A DNA stretch of 64,000 bases from Thalassospira xianhensis MCCC 1A02616. GTDB taxonomy: Bacteria > Pseudomonadota > Alphaproteobacteria > Rhodospirillales > Thalassospiraceae. The stretch is taken from NCBI RefSeq assembly GCF_003326475.1, contig NZ_JPWA01000003.1, positions 124,001 through 188,000 on the forward strand. The letters are read 5' to 3'. The notes under the pieces were generated by a model. That model did no database searches. It saw only the letters and a list, made by a program, of their open reading frames with translations, and had not been told where the DNA came from. Below are positions 37,329 through 46,587 of the stretch, piece by piece. Numbering within the stretch: the first letter of the stretch is position 1; the number at the start of each line of letters is the position of its first letter. The position numbers and the translations under genes are program-made.

Positions 37329-37910
37329 TCAGAGAATTTCGGCTCCTTCGTCAAACGCAAGACGTGGGCTGCGGGCAAACAGTTTTGAAGCATCACCATA
37401 GCCGATATTGATCAGGAAATTGCTTTTGACCGGGGTGCCTGCAAAAAATTCGGCATCGACCTTGGCATTGTCAAAACCTGACATTGGGCCGCAATCAAGG
37501 CCTATGGCCCGCAATGCCATAATGAAATAACCCGCCTGAAGCGTACCATTGCGAAATGCGGTAGCGGCAATTGCATCATCCTTGCCGGCAAACCACGATC
37601 TCGCGTCTGTATGCGGGAAGAGTTGCGGCAGTTTTTCATAGAATTCCATGTCGTGGGCGATGATAGCGGTTACTGGTGCTGCCATGGTTTTTTCAAGATT
37701 TCCCTCGGAAAGTGCAGGTTTCAGCCGTTCCTTGGCTTCGGGTGATTTGACGAACTTAATCCGCATCGGCTCGCAGTTCGCACTGGTCGGACCCATGACG
37801 GTAAGGTCCCATGCCTTTGTAAGCAGTACCGTATCGACGTCACGATCCTGCCAGTCATTGTGGGTTCGGGCCTTGTTGAAAAGGATGTCGAGTGCGTCGG
37901 AACCAAGCAT
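37329..37910 (-). CDS. Nitroreductase-family protein, RutE/HadB-like
   Basis: 193 aa from ATG 37910, with GGAG upstream. The open frame extends further but without family sequence. The pattern [30 protein letters not shown] and [20 protein letters not shown] matches the RutE/HadB branch of FMN-dependent nitroreductases. RutE reduces malonic semialdehyde in pyrimidine breakdown, but no other rut genes are here, so the substrate is uncertain. It is divergent from the polysaccharide deacetylase gene. Confidence 0.85.
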   Translation of the reverse strand: MLGSDALDILFNKARTHNDWQDRDVDTVLLTKAWDLTVMGPTSANCEPMRIKFVKSPEAKERLKPALSEGNLEKTMAAPVTAIIAHDMEFYEKLPQLFPHTDARSWFAGKDDAIAATAFRNGTLQAGYFIMALRAIGLDCGPMSGFDNAKVDAEFFAGTPVKSNFLINIGYGDASKLFARSPRLAFDEGAEIL

Positions 37911-38111
37911 GCGAATCTCCGTTAATGCTGCGGTTGAAACAGGTATCCTAAAGTTAGGCTGCGGAGGACTATACACAAGCGCAGCGATGAAATTGTGGAA
38001 AAACAATTGGTTCGCTGGTAGGTTCACAAAAAACACAATTACCGGAAACCATAAAATCAAGGCTGTGGTTTTGGGGGCTGCAGTGACCAATGAGTGGGGT
38101 CGCAGATAAAG

Positions 38112-39242
38112 ATGGATGTGGCAATGCAATCACAGACCAATGTGCAGCAAAATTCTGACGCTGTTGTGCGCGCCAATGGCGTGAATATGTTTCGTTGCAT
38201 GGTATTTGGTGCGGCCTTTGCGATTGGCCTGACGGCTGGTGTTTCGCCAGGGATTGCGCAGGAAGCCAGCACAAGTGGTGCAACCACGACCGCAGAATCA
38301 CCATCAGGAAATGCAAACTCGGCCGTTGTCTTCATGTATCACCGGTTTGCGGAAACCGATTACCCGTCGACCAATATTCGTGGCCCGCAATTTGAAGCAC
38401 ATATTCGCGAGCTGACAAACGGGAAATACACGGTGATGGGTATCCCCGAAATCATCGATGCCATGCAAAACGGCAAAGGATTGCCTGATTACGCTATTGG
38501 TATTACCGTCGATGATGCCTATCGGTCTGTGTATGATGTTGCTTGGCCAGCGTTCAAAAAGCACAACATGCCGATGACAGTCTTTGTTTCGAGTGAGCAG
38601 GTTGATGCCAGCTACGAGAACTACATGACTTGGGACATGTTGCGCGAGATGGTCAAAGAGGGGGTTACCATCGGCGGCCACAGCCAGCATCACTCGCATT
38701 TGCCGAGCTTGCCGATCGAGGAAGTGAAGGCGGAACTTGCGCATTCTGCCCTGCGCTTCAAGGAAGAGCTTGGGTTTGTCCCGGATATCTTTGCGTATCC
38801 TTATGGTGAAGCCAGTGATGATGTGATCGCGGCGGTCAAGGAAGCCGGTTACAAGGCGGCATTTGGCCAGCAAAGCGGTGCCATGAGCACAGAATCGGAC
38901 ATGATGTATCTGCCGCGCTTTGCGATGAACGAGAATTATGGCGAGATGGACCGTTTTACGCTGGCAGCCAATTCATTGCCGCTATCGGTCAGCGATGTAA
39001 CCCCGCCAAATTATACGCTGGAACGTAACCCGCCAGCGTTCGGGTTCACGTTGAAGGAAAAGGCAGGTGATGTCGCTTGCTACCCGTCGGAAGGTGAACC
39101 GACCATGAACCGGCTGGGCGAAGAACGGGTTGAAATTCGGCTGGATGCTCCGGTTTCATCAGGACGATGGCGGATCAATTGCACCTCGATGGGGCCGAAT
39201 GGCAGGTGGCGCTGGTTCGGAATGCTTTATACTGTTCCGTGA
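38112..39242 (+). CDS. Secreted polysaccharide deacetylase
   Basis: 376 aa from ATG 38112; GTG 38094 and ATG 38187 are alternatives. A hydrophobic segment starting [18 protein letters not shown] ends at a signal-peptidase-like AQEAS, so the protein is exported. The NodB-type domain shows [13 protein letters not shown] (Asp-Asp) and [10 protein letters not shown] (His-x3-His metal ligands), with [14 protein letters not shown]. The C-terminal ~90 residues form an extra beta-rich domain. It probably deacetylates an extracellular polysaccharide or peptidoglycan. Monocistronic. Confidence 0.85.
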   Translation: MDVAMQSQTNVQQNSDAVVRANGVNMFRCMVFGAAFAIGLTAGVSPGIAQEASTSGATTTAESPSGNANSAVVFMYHRFAETDYPSTNIRGPQFEAHIRELTNGKYTVMGIPEIIDAMQNGKGLPDYAIGITVDDAYRSVYDVAWPAFKKHNMPMTVFVSSEQVDASYENYMTWDMLREMVKEGVTIGGHSQHHSHLPSLPIEEVKAELAHSALRFKEELGFVPDIFAYPYGEASDDVIAAVKEAGYKAAFGQQSGAMSTESDMMYLPRFAMNENYGEMDRFTLAANSLPLSVSDVTPPNYTLERNPPAFGFTLKEKAGDVACYPSEGEPTMNRLGEERVEIRLDAPVSSGRWRINCTSMGPNGRWRWFGMLYTVP

Positions 39243-39268
39243 TAAATTATTGAAAATAAATAGTAAAA

Positions 39269-39304
39269 TAACGCCATGGGTTTTACGGACCTGCGGCGTT
39301 TTTT
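39269..39304 (+). terminator. Weak terminator after the deacetylase gene
   Basis: AACGCC and GGCGTT form a short stem around a ~20-base loop, followed by TTTTTT. The stem is short, but the U-run is clear. Confidence 0.4.
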
Positions 39305-39375
39305 ATGCTTATTTTGGGCGCTTGCACGTCATCGACGGAGAAGGTAGGTTAACCACACTTCTTCAACGTAAATAG

Positions 39376-40605
39376 TTGGTAACCACAGTGTTGTCAGGAA
39401 AAAATATCCTTCTGATCATCTCCGGCGGCATTGCTGCCTATAAGGTTCTTGAGGTGATCCGGCGGTTGCACGACCGGGAGATCAATATCCGCGCGATCCT
39501 GACCAAAGGCGGGGCAGAATTTGTTACACCGCTTTCGGTGGCCGCCCTGACCGAGAACAAGGTTTACCAGGATCTTTTTTCCCTGACCGATGAGGCCGAA
39601 ATGGGCCATATCCGCCTGTCGCGTGAGGCTGACCTTGTGCTGGTCGCCCCGGCAAGTGCGGATATCCTTGCCAAAATGGCGACTGGACAGGCAGGCGATC
39701 TGGCGACGACGGCCCTGCTCGCGACCAACAAGCCGGTGATGGTTGTGCCGGCGATGAATGTCGAAATGTGGAATCACCCAGCGACACAGGCAAATATAGC
39801 CACTCTTGAAGGACGTGGTGTAATGCGGGTCGGTCCGGCGGCAGGTGATCTGGCATGTGGTGAAACCGGATCGGGTCGCTTGGCGGAACCGGCTGAAATT
39901 ATCGCAGCGGTGGTTGATTTTCTGGAAGGTCAGCCAGCTGGAAAGCCGCTTGCTGGCAAAAAGGCGATTGTTACCAGCGGTCCGACGCACGAACCGATTG
40001 ATCCGGTGCGATACATCGCCAACCGGTCTTCGGGTAAGCAGGGGCATGCAATAGCCGCGGCACTTGCTGCTGCAGGGGCCGATGTGACGTTGGTGAGTGG
40101 ACCGGTCAACTTGCCTGATCCGACGGGGGTAAAGGTTGTGCGGATCGAAACGGCCCGGCAGATGCTGGATGCTGTGCAGGCCGCCCTGCCCGCCGATATT
40201 GCGGTATGTGCCGCTGCGGTTGCCGATTGGCGTGTGGCCGCAGAAGCCGGTCAGAAACTAAAAAAAGATGGGTCGGGTGTGATTCCGGACCTGAAGCTTT
40301 CGGAAAATCCGGATATTTTGGCAACTATCAGCCAAAATGGTTCAAAACGCCCGAATTTGGTTATTGGTTTCGCTGCCGAAACAGAAAATGTCGTCGAGCA
40401 TGCCCGCGCCAAAAGGGCGCGGAAGGGGTGTGACTGGATTCTTGCCAATAACGTGGCACCGGGAAGCGGCACTTTTGGCGGTGATCACAATGAAATTTTC
40501 CTGATTTCAGCTGTGGATGCTGCCAGTGACGAGGTCTGGCCCCGGCAGGGCAAGGACGGTGTGGCACGCGCACTTGTGCAACGGATTTCCCGTCATTTTG
40601 CCTGA
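39376..40605 (+). CDS. coaBC: Bifunctional CoaBC (phosphopantothenoylcysteine synthetase/decarboxylase)
   Basis: 409 aa. The N-terminal flavoprotein half (CoaC) shows LLIISGGIAAYK, APASADILAKMATG, PAMNVEMWNHPATQ and ACGETGSGRLAEP. The C-terminal half (CoaB) shows VTSGPTHEPIDPVRYIANRS. It makes 4'-phosphopantetheine in coenzyme A synthesis. The start is TTG 39376 or GTG 39388; no strong ribosome site distinguishes them. dut follows on the same strand. Confidence 0.95.
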   Translation: MVTTVLSGKNILLIISGGIAAYKVLEVIRRLHDREINIRAILTKGGAEFVTPLSVAALTENKVYQDLFSLTDEAEMGHIRLSREADLVLVAPASADILAKMATGQAGDLATTALLATNKPVMVVPAMNVEMWNHPATQANIATLEGRGVMRVGPAAGDLACGETGSGRLAEPAEIIAAVVDFLEGQPAGKPLAGKKAIVTSGPTHEPIDPVRYIANRSSGKQGHAIAAALAAAGADVTLVSGPVNLPDPTGVKVVRIETARQMLDAVQAALPADIAVCAAAVADWRVAAEAGQKLKKDGSGVIPDLKLSENPDILATISQNGSKRPNLVIGFAAETENVVEHARAKRARKGCDWILANNVAPGSGTFGGDHNEIFLISAVDAASDEVWPRQGKDGVARALVQRISRHFA

Positions 40606-40674
40606 TTTGAATAGCCTGATAACCCGCTGCATGTCCAAGGTGTGCAGCCTGTAATGTGAAAACAAGGATTGTTT

Positions 40675-41148
40675 ATGACGCGTTTGACTGTCGATCTGAA
40701 ACAGCTGCCCCATGGTGCGGATTTTCCGCTTCCCGATTATGCTACCGCACAGTCGGCAGCCGTCGATTTGCAGGCGGCGATTGACGACAAACTTGTGATT
40801 GCACCGGGCAAACGGGCGATGGTTGAAACCGGTATTGCGATTGCGCTACCTGCCGGGTTCGAAGCACAGGTTCGTCCGCGTTCGGGGTTGGCTGCGAAAA
40901 ATGGCGTGACGGTTTTGAACAGCCCAGGAACGATCGACGCGGATTATCGTGGTGAAATCAAAGTAATTCTGATCAACCACGGTGACGAGGCATTCTCCAT
41001 CGAACGTGGTATGCGCATCGCCCAGCTTGTGGTCGCACCGGTGACCCAGGTGGCGTGGAATGCGGTTGCCAATCTGGACGAAACGGCGCGTGGTGCAGGC
41101 GGCTTCGGGTCGACCGGTGTTGCGGCACCGGCGGGAAAAACTGCCTGA
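40675..41148 (+). CDS. dut: dUTPase
   Basis: 157 aa from ATG 40675, with AAGGA upstream. The five trimeric dUTPase motifs are present: [43 protein letters not shown] and the C-terminal [10 protein letters not shown] that closes on the nucleotide. It hydrolyses dUTP to dUMP and pyrophosphate, keeping uracil out of DNA. It is 70 bp after coaBC, the usual neighbour. Confidence 0.96.
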   Translation: MTRLTVDLKQLPHGADFPLPDYATAQSAAVDLQAAIDDKLVIAPGKRAMVETGIAIALPAGFEAQVRPRSGLAAKNGVTVLNSPGTIDADYRGEIKVILINHGDEAFSIERGMRIAQLVVAPVTQVAWNAVANLDETARGAGGFGSTGVAAPAGKTA

Positions 41149-41276
41149 TTGCCTGTAAATACAGCAGCAATATTGCCGGAAGGATTTGGGTCATATGGTG
41201 ATCTTGCTGCTTGGTGAACTCTGATAATCGTAAGTTCCGATACTTCCGGGGGGATCGGCGGGACTGCAAGGGGAGT

Positions 41277-41744
41277 ATGAAAGAGACGATGTTAAAACTG
41301 TCAAAGAAGATGCTGTTCGCCATCGAGGCGGTGGTGGACATCGCCTATAACGCTGCGGGTGAACCAGTGCAAAGCCGAGATATCACCGCACGTCAGGGCA
41401 TTCCGAAACGTTATCTTGAACAGACCCTGCAACAGCTGGTGCGGGCCGACATTCTTGTCGGTGTGCGTGGTCCGCGCGGCGGATACCGTCTGGCGCGTGA
41501 GCGCCGTCGCATCACACTTGCCGATATCGTATCGGTGATCCGTTCGATGGAAACATCCGAGGACCCGATTGAGGACCCGGCAGGATCACCGTTGGGCAAG
41601 GAAGTCGTGCGTCCGCTTTGGCGTGAATTGCAGGACGAAATGATGGTGTCGCTGACCCGGATCACGGTTGAAGATTTGTGTAACCGTGCGCGAGACGCAG
41701 GTTTGCGCAGCGGGATCGAGGAATCCCCGGATTTCATTATTTAA
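41277..41744 (+). CDS. Rrf2-family regulator, CymR-like by context
   Basis: 155 aa from ATG 41277; ATG 41289 is the family-like alternative. The winged helix LSKKMLFAIEAVVDIAYNA and GIPKRYLEQTLQQLVRADIL, GVRGPRGGYRLA define Rrf2. The cysteines that hold an Fe-S cluster in IscR are absent; only one Cys is seen (DLCNRA). It lies upstream of cysK in the same direction, which recalls CymR, the cysteine repressor whose co-repressor partner is CysK. The isc/suf genes are not here. An inverted repeat (41864-41880) stands in the intergenic region. Confidence 0.85.
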   Translation: MKETMLKLSKKMLFAIEAVVDIAYNAAGEPVQSRDITARQGIPKRYLEQTLQQLVRADILVGVRGPRGGYRLARERRRITLADIVSVIRSMETSEDPIEDPAGSPLGKEVVRPLWRELQDEMMVSLTRITVEDLCNRARDAGLRSGIEESPDFII

Positions 41745-41863
41745 TCGTCGGAACAGGCTGCGGATTGTTGTATCGTTAAACCACAAGAATCCGCTGCGGT
41801 TTACATCTGATACACAGGCATCAGGAAACCGGCCAAACCGCGACTGGCGTAAAAACTGTTTAA

Positions 41864-41880
41864 ACCCAATTGACTTGGGT
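41864..41880. promoter_or_regulatory. Inverted repeat upstream of cysK
   Basis: ACCCAA at 41864-41869 and TTGGGT at 41875-41880 are exact reverse complements around TTGAC. It is about 70 bp upstream of the cysK start, in the gap after the Rrf2 gene. It may be an operator for that regulator. I see no clear -10 box at the right distance. Confidence 0.35.
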
Positions 41881-41947
41881 GTTAAACGGGACAAATACAA
41901 ATCCAGAATGTGGTTGGTTTTAAATTACAAGAAATTGCGAGGAAAAC

Positions 41948-42898
41948 ATGACTGAGTTTCGCGGCAAGATTTACGACAGCATCATCGACACCATCGGTGC
42001 AACGCCGCTGGTTCGTCTTTCACGCCTGGCAGCGGCCGAGGGTGTGAAGGCAGACCTGATTGGTAAGCTTGAATTCTTCAACCCGCTGGCCTCGGTTAAA
42101 GACCGTATCGGTCTCGCAATGATCGAGGATGCCGAAAAATCCGGCCGCATCAAGCCGGGTGCGACGCTGGTCGAACCGACTTCGGGTAATACCGGTATCG
42201 CGCTGGCTTTCGTGGCGGCGGCCAAGGGGTACAAACTGATCCTGACCATGCCCGAAAGCATGTCGCTGGAACGGCGCAAGATGCTGATGCTTCTGGGCGC
42301 GCAGATCGACCTGACCCCGGCTGCCAAAGGCATGAAGGGTGCGGTTGCCCGCGCCGAGGAACTCGTTGCCGAGATTGATGGCGCAATCATGCTTCAGCAG
42401 TTTGAAAACCCTTCAAACCCGGAAATCCATCGCAATACCACCGCGCAGGAAATCATCAAGGATACTGCTGGCAAGATCGATATCTTTGTTGCCGGTGTCG
42501 GTACCGGCGGGACGCTGACCGGTGTTGGTGAAGTCCTGAAAAAGCATAATCCGAATATCCAGATTGTCGCGGTCGAGCCGGAAGACAGCCCGGTTATTTC
42601 CGGTGGTGCACCCGGCCCGCATAAAATCCAGGGCATTGGTGCCGGTTTCATTCCGGGCAACCTTCATACCGATGTGATCGACAAGGTCATGACGATCGGA
42701 AACGAAACAGCCTTTGCCACTGCGCGCAAACTCGCAAGCATCGAAGGCCTGCCGACCGGCATTTCGTCCGGGGCGGCTGTTGCTGCCGGTATCGAGCTTG
42801 GACAGTTGCCGGAAAACGAAGGCAAGCGCATTGTGGTTATCATCCCGAGCTTTGCCGAACGTTACCTGTCGACACCGCTGTTCGAAGGTTTGCAGTAA
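41948..42898 (+). CDS. cysK: Cysteine synthase A
   Basis: 316 aa PLP enzyme. The Schiff-base Lys is in [29 protein letters not shown] binds substrate and [13 protein letters not shown] binds the PLP phosphate. It makes cysteine from O-acetylserine and sulfide. ATG 41948 is preceded by GAGGAAA. It is followed by a strong terminator at 42928-42952. The Rrf2 gene upstream suggests sulfur- or cysteine-dependent control. Confidence 0.95.
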   Translation: MTEFRGKIYDSIIDTIGATPLVRLSRLAAAEGVKADLIGKLEFFNPLASVKDRIGLAMIEDAEKSGRIKPGATLVEPTSGNTGIALAFVAAAKGYKLILTMPESMSLERRKMLMLLGAQIDLTPAAKGMKGAVARAEELVAEIDGAIMLQQFENPSNPEIHRNTTAQEIIKDTAGKIDIFVAGVGTGGTLTGVGEVLKKHNPNIQIVAVEPEDSPVISGGAPGPHKIQGIGAGFIPGNLHTDVIDKVMTIGNETAFATARKLASIEGLPTGISSGAAVAAGIELGQLPENEGKRIVVIIPSFAERYLSTPLFEGLQ

Positions 42899-42927
42899 TT
42901 CAGTTTTGCTGACCGACACATTTAAAG

Positions 42928-42952
42928 AAGGCCCGGAATTTTCCGGGCCTTT
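42928..42952 (+). terminator. Terminator after cysK
   Basis: A long GC-rich hairpin (AAGGCCCGGAA with its reverse complement, separated by a two-base loop) is followed by TTCTTGT. It closes the cysK transcript before moeB. Confidence 0.85.
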
Positions 42953-43017
42953 CTTGTCTGTGGCATGCGCGCTATATGCAATGGCAGACCGTTTGGACCG
43001 AATGAAAGAAACCGCCT

Positions 43018-43821
43018 GTGAGTGATTTTGATTTCAGCGAAAATGAAGTGCAGCGTTATACCCGGCATATCGTCCTGAAGGATGTTGGCGGCACAGGCCA
43101 AATGAAGCTGAAGCGCGGGCGGGTTCTGATTGTGGGCGCAGGCGGACTTGGATCGCCCTTGGCGATGTATCTGGCGGCAGCCGGGGTTGGTACCATCGGG
43201 ATCGTCGATGCCGATACGGTCGAACTTTCCAATCTGCAGCGTCAGATTGCGCATGGTATGAAAGACTTGGGCTCGCCCAAGGTCGAAAGTGCCAAATCGA
43301 CCATGCTTGATATGAACCCGGAAATCAGTGTGCAGACGCATAATGTGCGGCTTGATGCGTCCAATGTTATGGACCTGATTGCGGATTATGATGTGATTGC
43401 CGATGGGTCGGACAATTTCGAAACACGATTCCTTCTAAACGATGCGTGCTATTTTGCGAGCAAAACGCTGGTATCGGGTGCGGCCCTCCGGTTTGACGGC
43501 CAGGTTGCGACATTCAAGGCGCATCAGGGCGATCCGCATCCCTGTTATCGCTGCATCTATCACAGTCCACCGCCCGAAGACGCCATTCCGTCCTGTGCCC
43601 AGGGCGGTGTCCTGGGCTCGGTCGTGGGAATGATTGGCGGGATTCAGGCAACCGAAATCCTCAAGGAATTGATGGGGATTGGCGATGGTCTGTCCGGCAG
43701 GCTAGTGATTGTCGATGCACTTGGTGCATCCTTCCGAAAGATCAAAGTCCCGCGTGATCCGGGCTGCCCGCTTTGTTCCGAAAATGCCAGCATCAAGGAC
43801 CTGTCCATTCATGAGCATTGA
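43018..43821 (+). CDS. moeB: ThiF/MoeB-family adenylyltransferase
   Basis: 267 aa. It has the E1-like ATP motif VGAGGLGSPLAMYLAAAGVG, then GIVDADTVELSNLQRQIAH and DGSDNFETRFLLNDAC. Zinc cysteines are CYRC and CPLC. There is no rhodanese domain. MoeB activates the sulfur carrier MoaD for molybdopterin; ThiF and HesA are close relatives, so MoeB is favoured but not proved. The start is GTG 43018. It overlaps the DsrE-like gene by 11 bases. Confidence 0.85.
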   Translation: MSDFDFSENEVQRYTRHIVLKDVGGTGQMKLKRGRVLIVGAGGLGSPLAMYLAAAGVGTIGIVDADTVELSNLQRQIAHGMKDLGSPKVESAKSTMLDMNPEISVQTHNVRLDASNVMDLIADYDVIADGSDNFETRFLLNDACYFASKTLVSGAALRFDGQVATFKAHQGDPHPCYRCIYHSPPPEDAIPSCAQGGVLGSVVGMIGGIQATEILKELMGIGDGLSGRLVIVDALGASFRKIKVPRDPGCPLCSENASIKDLSIHEH

Positions 43822-44254
43822 AACTGCCAACCAGTCCGAAAGCCCGAAGAAACTGTCGCTGGTGGTGTTTTCCGGCAGCTTTGAAAAGGTTCATTACGCA
43901 CTCGTAATCGCATCGGCGGCACTTGCATCCGGGCGCGAGGCAACCCTGTTTTTTACGATGGAAGCCAGTCGTGCGGTGTTGGCCCCTTCGGGCTGGCGTC
44001 ACTTGCGGACCGAGGCAGAAGGAGCAACGGCTACCTCGATCGATCTCAGTTATTCCACACGTGGCATCGGCACGTTCGAGGAATTGCTGTCAGCTTGCAC
44101 TGCCCTTGATGCCAAGTTCATGGTTTGCGAAATGGGCCTTCGTGCACTTGGTCTTGAAAAGGAAGCCAAGCGCGAGGACCTTAAAATCGAGACCGGCGGG
44201 GTTGTGACATTCCTCAATGACGCCCGCCAGCAGGGTGAGATGCTGTTTATCTGA
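43811..44254 (+). CDS. DsrE-like protein
   Basis: 147 aa from ATG 43811, which lies inside the end of moeB; an open frame upstream in another phase is not real. The sequence KLSLVVFSGSFEKVHYALVIASAALASGREATLFFTMEAS and FMVCEMGLRALGLEK fits the DsrE/DsrF-like fold, used in sulfur relay or peroxiredoxin-like roles. It has one likely functional Cys. Overlap with moeB suggests a shared sulfur-transfer task. Confidence 0.75.
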   Translation: MSIETANQSESPKKLSLVVFSGSFEKVHYALVIASAALASGREATLFFTMEASRAVLAPSGWRHLRTEAEGATATSIDLSYSTRGIGTFEELLSACTALDAKFMVCEMGLRALGLEKEAKREDLKIETGGVVTFLNDARQQGEMLFI

Positions 44255-44267
44255 ACGCGTGAACCGT

Positions 44268-44942
44268 TTAGCTGGTGCTTGTCAGAAGTTTGATGCCAAG
44301 CCCTGCCAGGCAAAGACCAACTGCGCGTTCGATCCAGATTTTGATGGCTGCGATCTGCGCCTGTACTGCCGGTAGGGTCAGGGCGACCGCCACCAGCGCA
44401 AACCAGATCATATGACATGCTGCTATATAAACGCCGTATCCGATTTCCATCAAAGCTGGCGTATTGGGTGAAATCACCTGACTGAACAGCGAGACGATAA
44501 AAAGCATGGTTTTGGGATTAAGGGCATTACAGGCAAAACCGATCCAGAACGCGGATCCGTTCCGTTTTTGATCCGATTCCGGCGTGTTGGTGTTTTTGTT
44601 TGTCATCCGGATCTGAAGTGCCGTGGGCCTTTTCGAAAACAAAGCCCGTATATCAGGCCAAAGTGCTGACATCCCCAACGATATCAGATAGGCGGCACCC
44701 AGATAGCGCAAGCTGGTCAGAACCCAGACATTACTGGCAAATACAACGCCAAGTCCGATCAGCGTATAGGCGAGATGTACCGAAACACCGCTGCCGATCC
44801 CGATAGCACACAGCACACCAGCGCGACGACCACGTGTAAGTGCAATACGTGTCACCATGGCAAAATCTGGCCCGGGGCTGATAACGGCAAGAATGGTGAT
44901 GATGGCGACGGCAATGACTTCGATCTGAGCAATGGCTGGCAT
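44268..44942 (-). CDS. LysE/RhtB-family amino-acid exporter
   Basis: 224 aa with about six membrane helices. The family start VITILAVISPGPDFAMVTRIALTRGRRAG is typical, with PxPGP at the first helix end. It probably exports an amino acid or derivative. It is divergent from a LysR gene with 80 bp between starts, so the two form a regulator/exporter pair. The DsrE-like gene converges with it with a 13-bp gap. Confidence 0.88.
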   Translation of the reverse strand: MPAIAQIEVIAVAIITILAVISPGPDFAMVTRIALTRGRRAGVLCAIGIGSGVSVHLAYTLIGLGVVFASNVWVLTSLRYLGAAYLISLGMSALWPDIRALFSKRPTALQIRMTNKNTNTPESDQKRNGSAFWIGFACNALNPKTMLFIVSLFSQVISPNTPALMEIGYGVYIAACHMIWFALVAVALTLPAVQAQIAAIKIWIERAVGLCLAGLGIKLLTSTS

Positions 44943-45023
44943 GTTCGTGGTCCTTGATCTGTGAGATTATTCAGTATCAAATTGAAAAGATCGCCAGAAA
45001 ATCGAAAATTCGTAGGGAATTTC

Positions 45024-45941
45024 GTGAGTAATATTCACAGAAAACGCAATCTGCCACCCCTTGCCGCTTTGCCCGCCTTTGAGGCGGCGGCGCGACACCA
45101 AAGCTTTTCGCGTGCTGCCGAGGAATTGCACCTGACGCACGGGGCGATCAGTCGCGCCGTGGCGCAGATCGAGGAACGGCTGGGTATTGATCTGTTTGTT
45201 CGTCGTAATCGGCGTGTCTGGTTAACTCAGGCAGGCGAAAGGCTTTTGAAGTCGGTGGCAACCGCACTGGACGGGCTTGATGGCGCTATCGAAGAAATTC
45301 ACCGCCATGATAGTGCATCGCCGATCCTGTCGGTGTCGTGCGAGCCCAGCCTCGCCATGCGCTGGTTAATGCCAAGGCTGGGCGCGTTTCGCGAATCCAA
45401 TCCTGACTTGAATATCGATCTACGGCTGGCTGGTGGCCCGGTTGATCTGCTGGTTGAGGGATGCGATGTGGCAATTCGGCGGGCTGATTTCGGTATCGGC
45501 GGGGATTACGAGGTAACGCGCCTTTGGCCGGAATTTGCCGGGCCGGTTTGTGACCCGGATTGTTGGGAAAACATTCTGGCTCGTGATTTGTCAAATGCCC
45601 GCTGGTTACACAGTCGCACGCGACCTGATGCATGGGATGTATGGAAACGGGCGAGTGGAAGCAATGTCAGCCCGACAAGCGAGCAATATTTTGACCATTT
45701 CTTTTTTACACTTCAGGCAGCCGCTAATCGTTTGGGGACTGCAATCGGGCCCTTGCCGCTGGTTTATGATGATCTGGTGGCAGGGCGGCTGGTCGCTCCG
45801 CACGGTATGGCGCCAACCGGCTATGACTATGTCCTGATCACATTGGATAGACCGGGCCGCGATCCGCGAATTTTGCGATTCTTTGACTGGCTGATGGTCG
45901 AAGCCAAGGGGATTGAAGGTGGGGCCGTGCCAAAAGGCTGA
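45024..45941 (+). CDS. LysR-family regulator of the LysE-type exporter
   Basis: 305 aa from GTG 45024, with AGGGA 5-6 nt upstream; the frame is open 21 codons earlier, but that would nearly meet the exporter. The opening LPPLAALPAFEAAARHQSFSRAAEEL and HLTHGAISRAVAQIEERL is of the GcvA/AmpR type. The gene is divergent from the LysE-type exporter and probably controls it. Effector unknown. Confidence 0.87.
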   Translation: MSNIHRKRNLPPLAALPAFEAAARHQSFSRAAEELHLTHGAISRAVAQIEERLGIDLFVRRNRRVWLTQAGERLLKSVATALDGLDGAIEEIHRHDSASPILSVSCEPSLAMRWLMPRLGAFRESNPDLNIDLRLAGGPVDLLVEGCDVAIRRADFGIGGDYEVTRLWPEFAGPVCDPDCWENILARDLSNARWLHSRTRPDAWDVWKRASGSNVSPTSEQYFDHFFFTLQAAANRLGTAIGPLPLVYDDLVAGRLVAPHGMAPTGYDYVLITLDRPGRDPRILRFFDWLMVEAKGIEGGAVPKG

Positions 45942-45978
45942 TTGATATCGCGGTGCCTGACTTGCTGTTGGAGGAACA

Positions 45979-46023
45979 ATGTGCGAACAGGAGGCGTTTC
46001 GGTTTGTATATCAAACAGATTGA
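45979..46023 (+). CDS. Possible 14-codon leader peptide upstream of mgtC
   Basis: ATG at 45979 is preceded by GGAGG at 4-5 nt and opens 14 codons ending in TGA at 46021-46023, 14 bp before the mgtC ATG at 46038. It is the best-placed ribosome site in this stretch. mgtC genes in other bacteria have leader ORFs that sense Mg or ATP. Against it, the same ribosome site could serve GTG 45981, which is in frame with mgtC. It may be chance. Confidence 0.3.
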   Translation: MCEQEAFRFVYQTD

Positions 46024-46037
46024 AACGCGAACTGGAT

Positions 46038-46577
46038 ATGGGCATGACCGACCTTCCCTATTTTGCAACGGCTGAACGATATTTCGATATCGGCGTGATC
46101 GATATGGTTTTGCGGCTGTGTGCGGCAACCGTGATCGGAATGGTGATCGGGTTGAACCGTGATGTGAATGGCAAGCCGACCGGCATGCGCACATTGGCGC
46201 TGGTTGCGCTTGGTGCGGCGGTGGTGTCGGTTGTTGCGGTCCATTTTCAGGATCTGATCGATCATCCCGATGCGTTATCGCGCGTCGTGCAGGGGATTTT
46301 GCAAGGCGTTCTGACCGGGATCGGCTTTATCGGGGCGGGCGTGATCCTGCGCCAGCCAAAAGACATGTCGGTTAGCGGCCTGACAACGGCGGCCACCGTC
46401 TGGATCACGGCTGCCCTTGGTATCGCATGTGCTCTGGCGGCTTGGCATGTGGTGGTGATTGCGACGGTCCTGACGCTGATTGTCCTGATCGCCTTGAAAC
46501 CGTTCGAACTTATGCTCGTTCGCCTTCTGGGCAATGAGCAAACCGTCGAGGATATCAAGGAAGACAAACAGGGATAG
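46038..46577 (+). CDS. mgtC: MgtC/SapB-family membrane protein
   Basis: 179 aa from ATG 46038; GTG 45981 with GGAGG upstream would give 198 aa. The MgtC pattern is clear: LRLCAATVIGMVIGLNRDV, GMRTLALVALGAA, GVLTGIGFIGAGVIL, SGLTTAATVWITAALG. About five membrane helices. MgtC proteins affect Mg starvation survival and inhibit F-type ATP synthase in Salmonella; the role in this organism is unknown. It converges with the LacI-family gene 10 bp away. Confidence 0.9.
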   Translation: MGMTDLPYFATAERYFDIGVIDMVLRLCAATVIGMVIGLNRDVNGKPTGMRTLALVALGAAVVSVVAVHFQDLIDHPDALSRVVQGILQGVLTGIGFIGAGVILRQPKDMSVSGLTTAATVWITAALGIACALAAWHVVVIATVLTLIVLIALKPFELMLVRLLGNEQTVEDIKEDKQG

Positions 46578-46587
46578 TCGGGTTTGA

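Noticed and set aside
37911-38129. 73-codon extension of the nitroreductase gene
   Set aside because: The family starts at [10 protein letters not shown] with GGAG upstream; the extension overlaps the divergent deacetylase gene.
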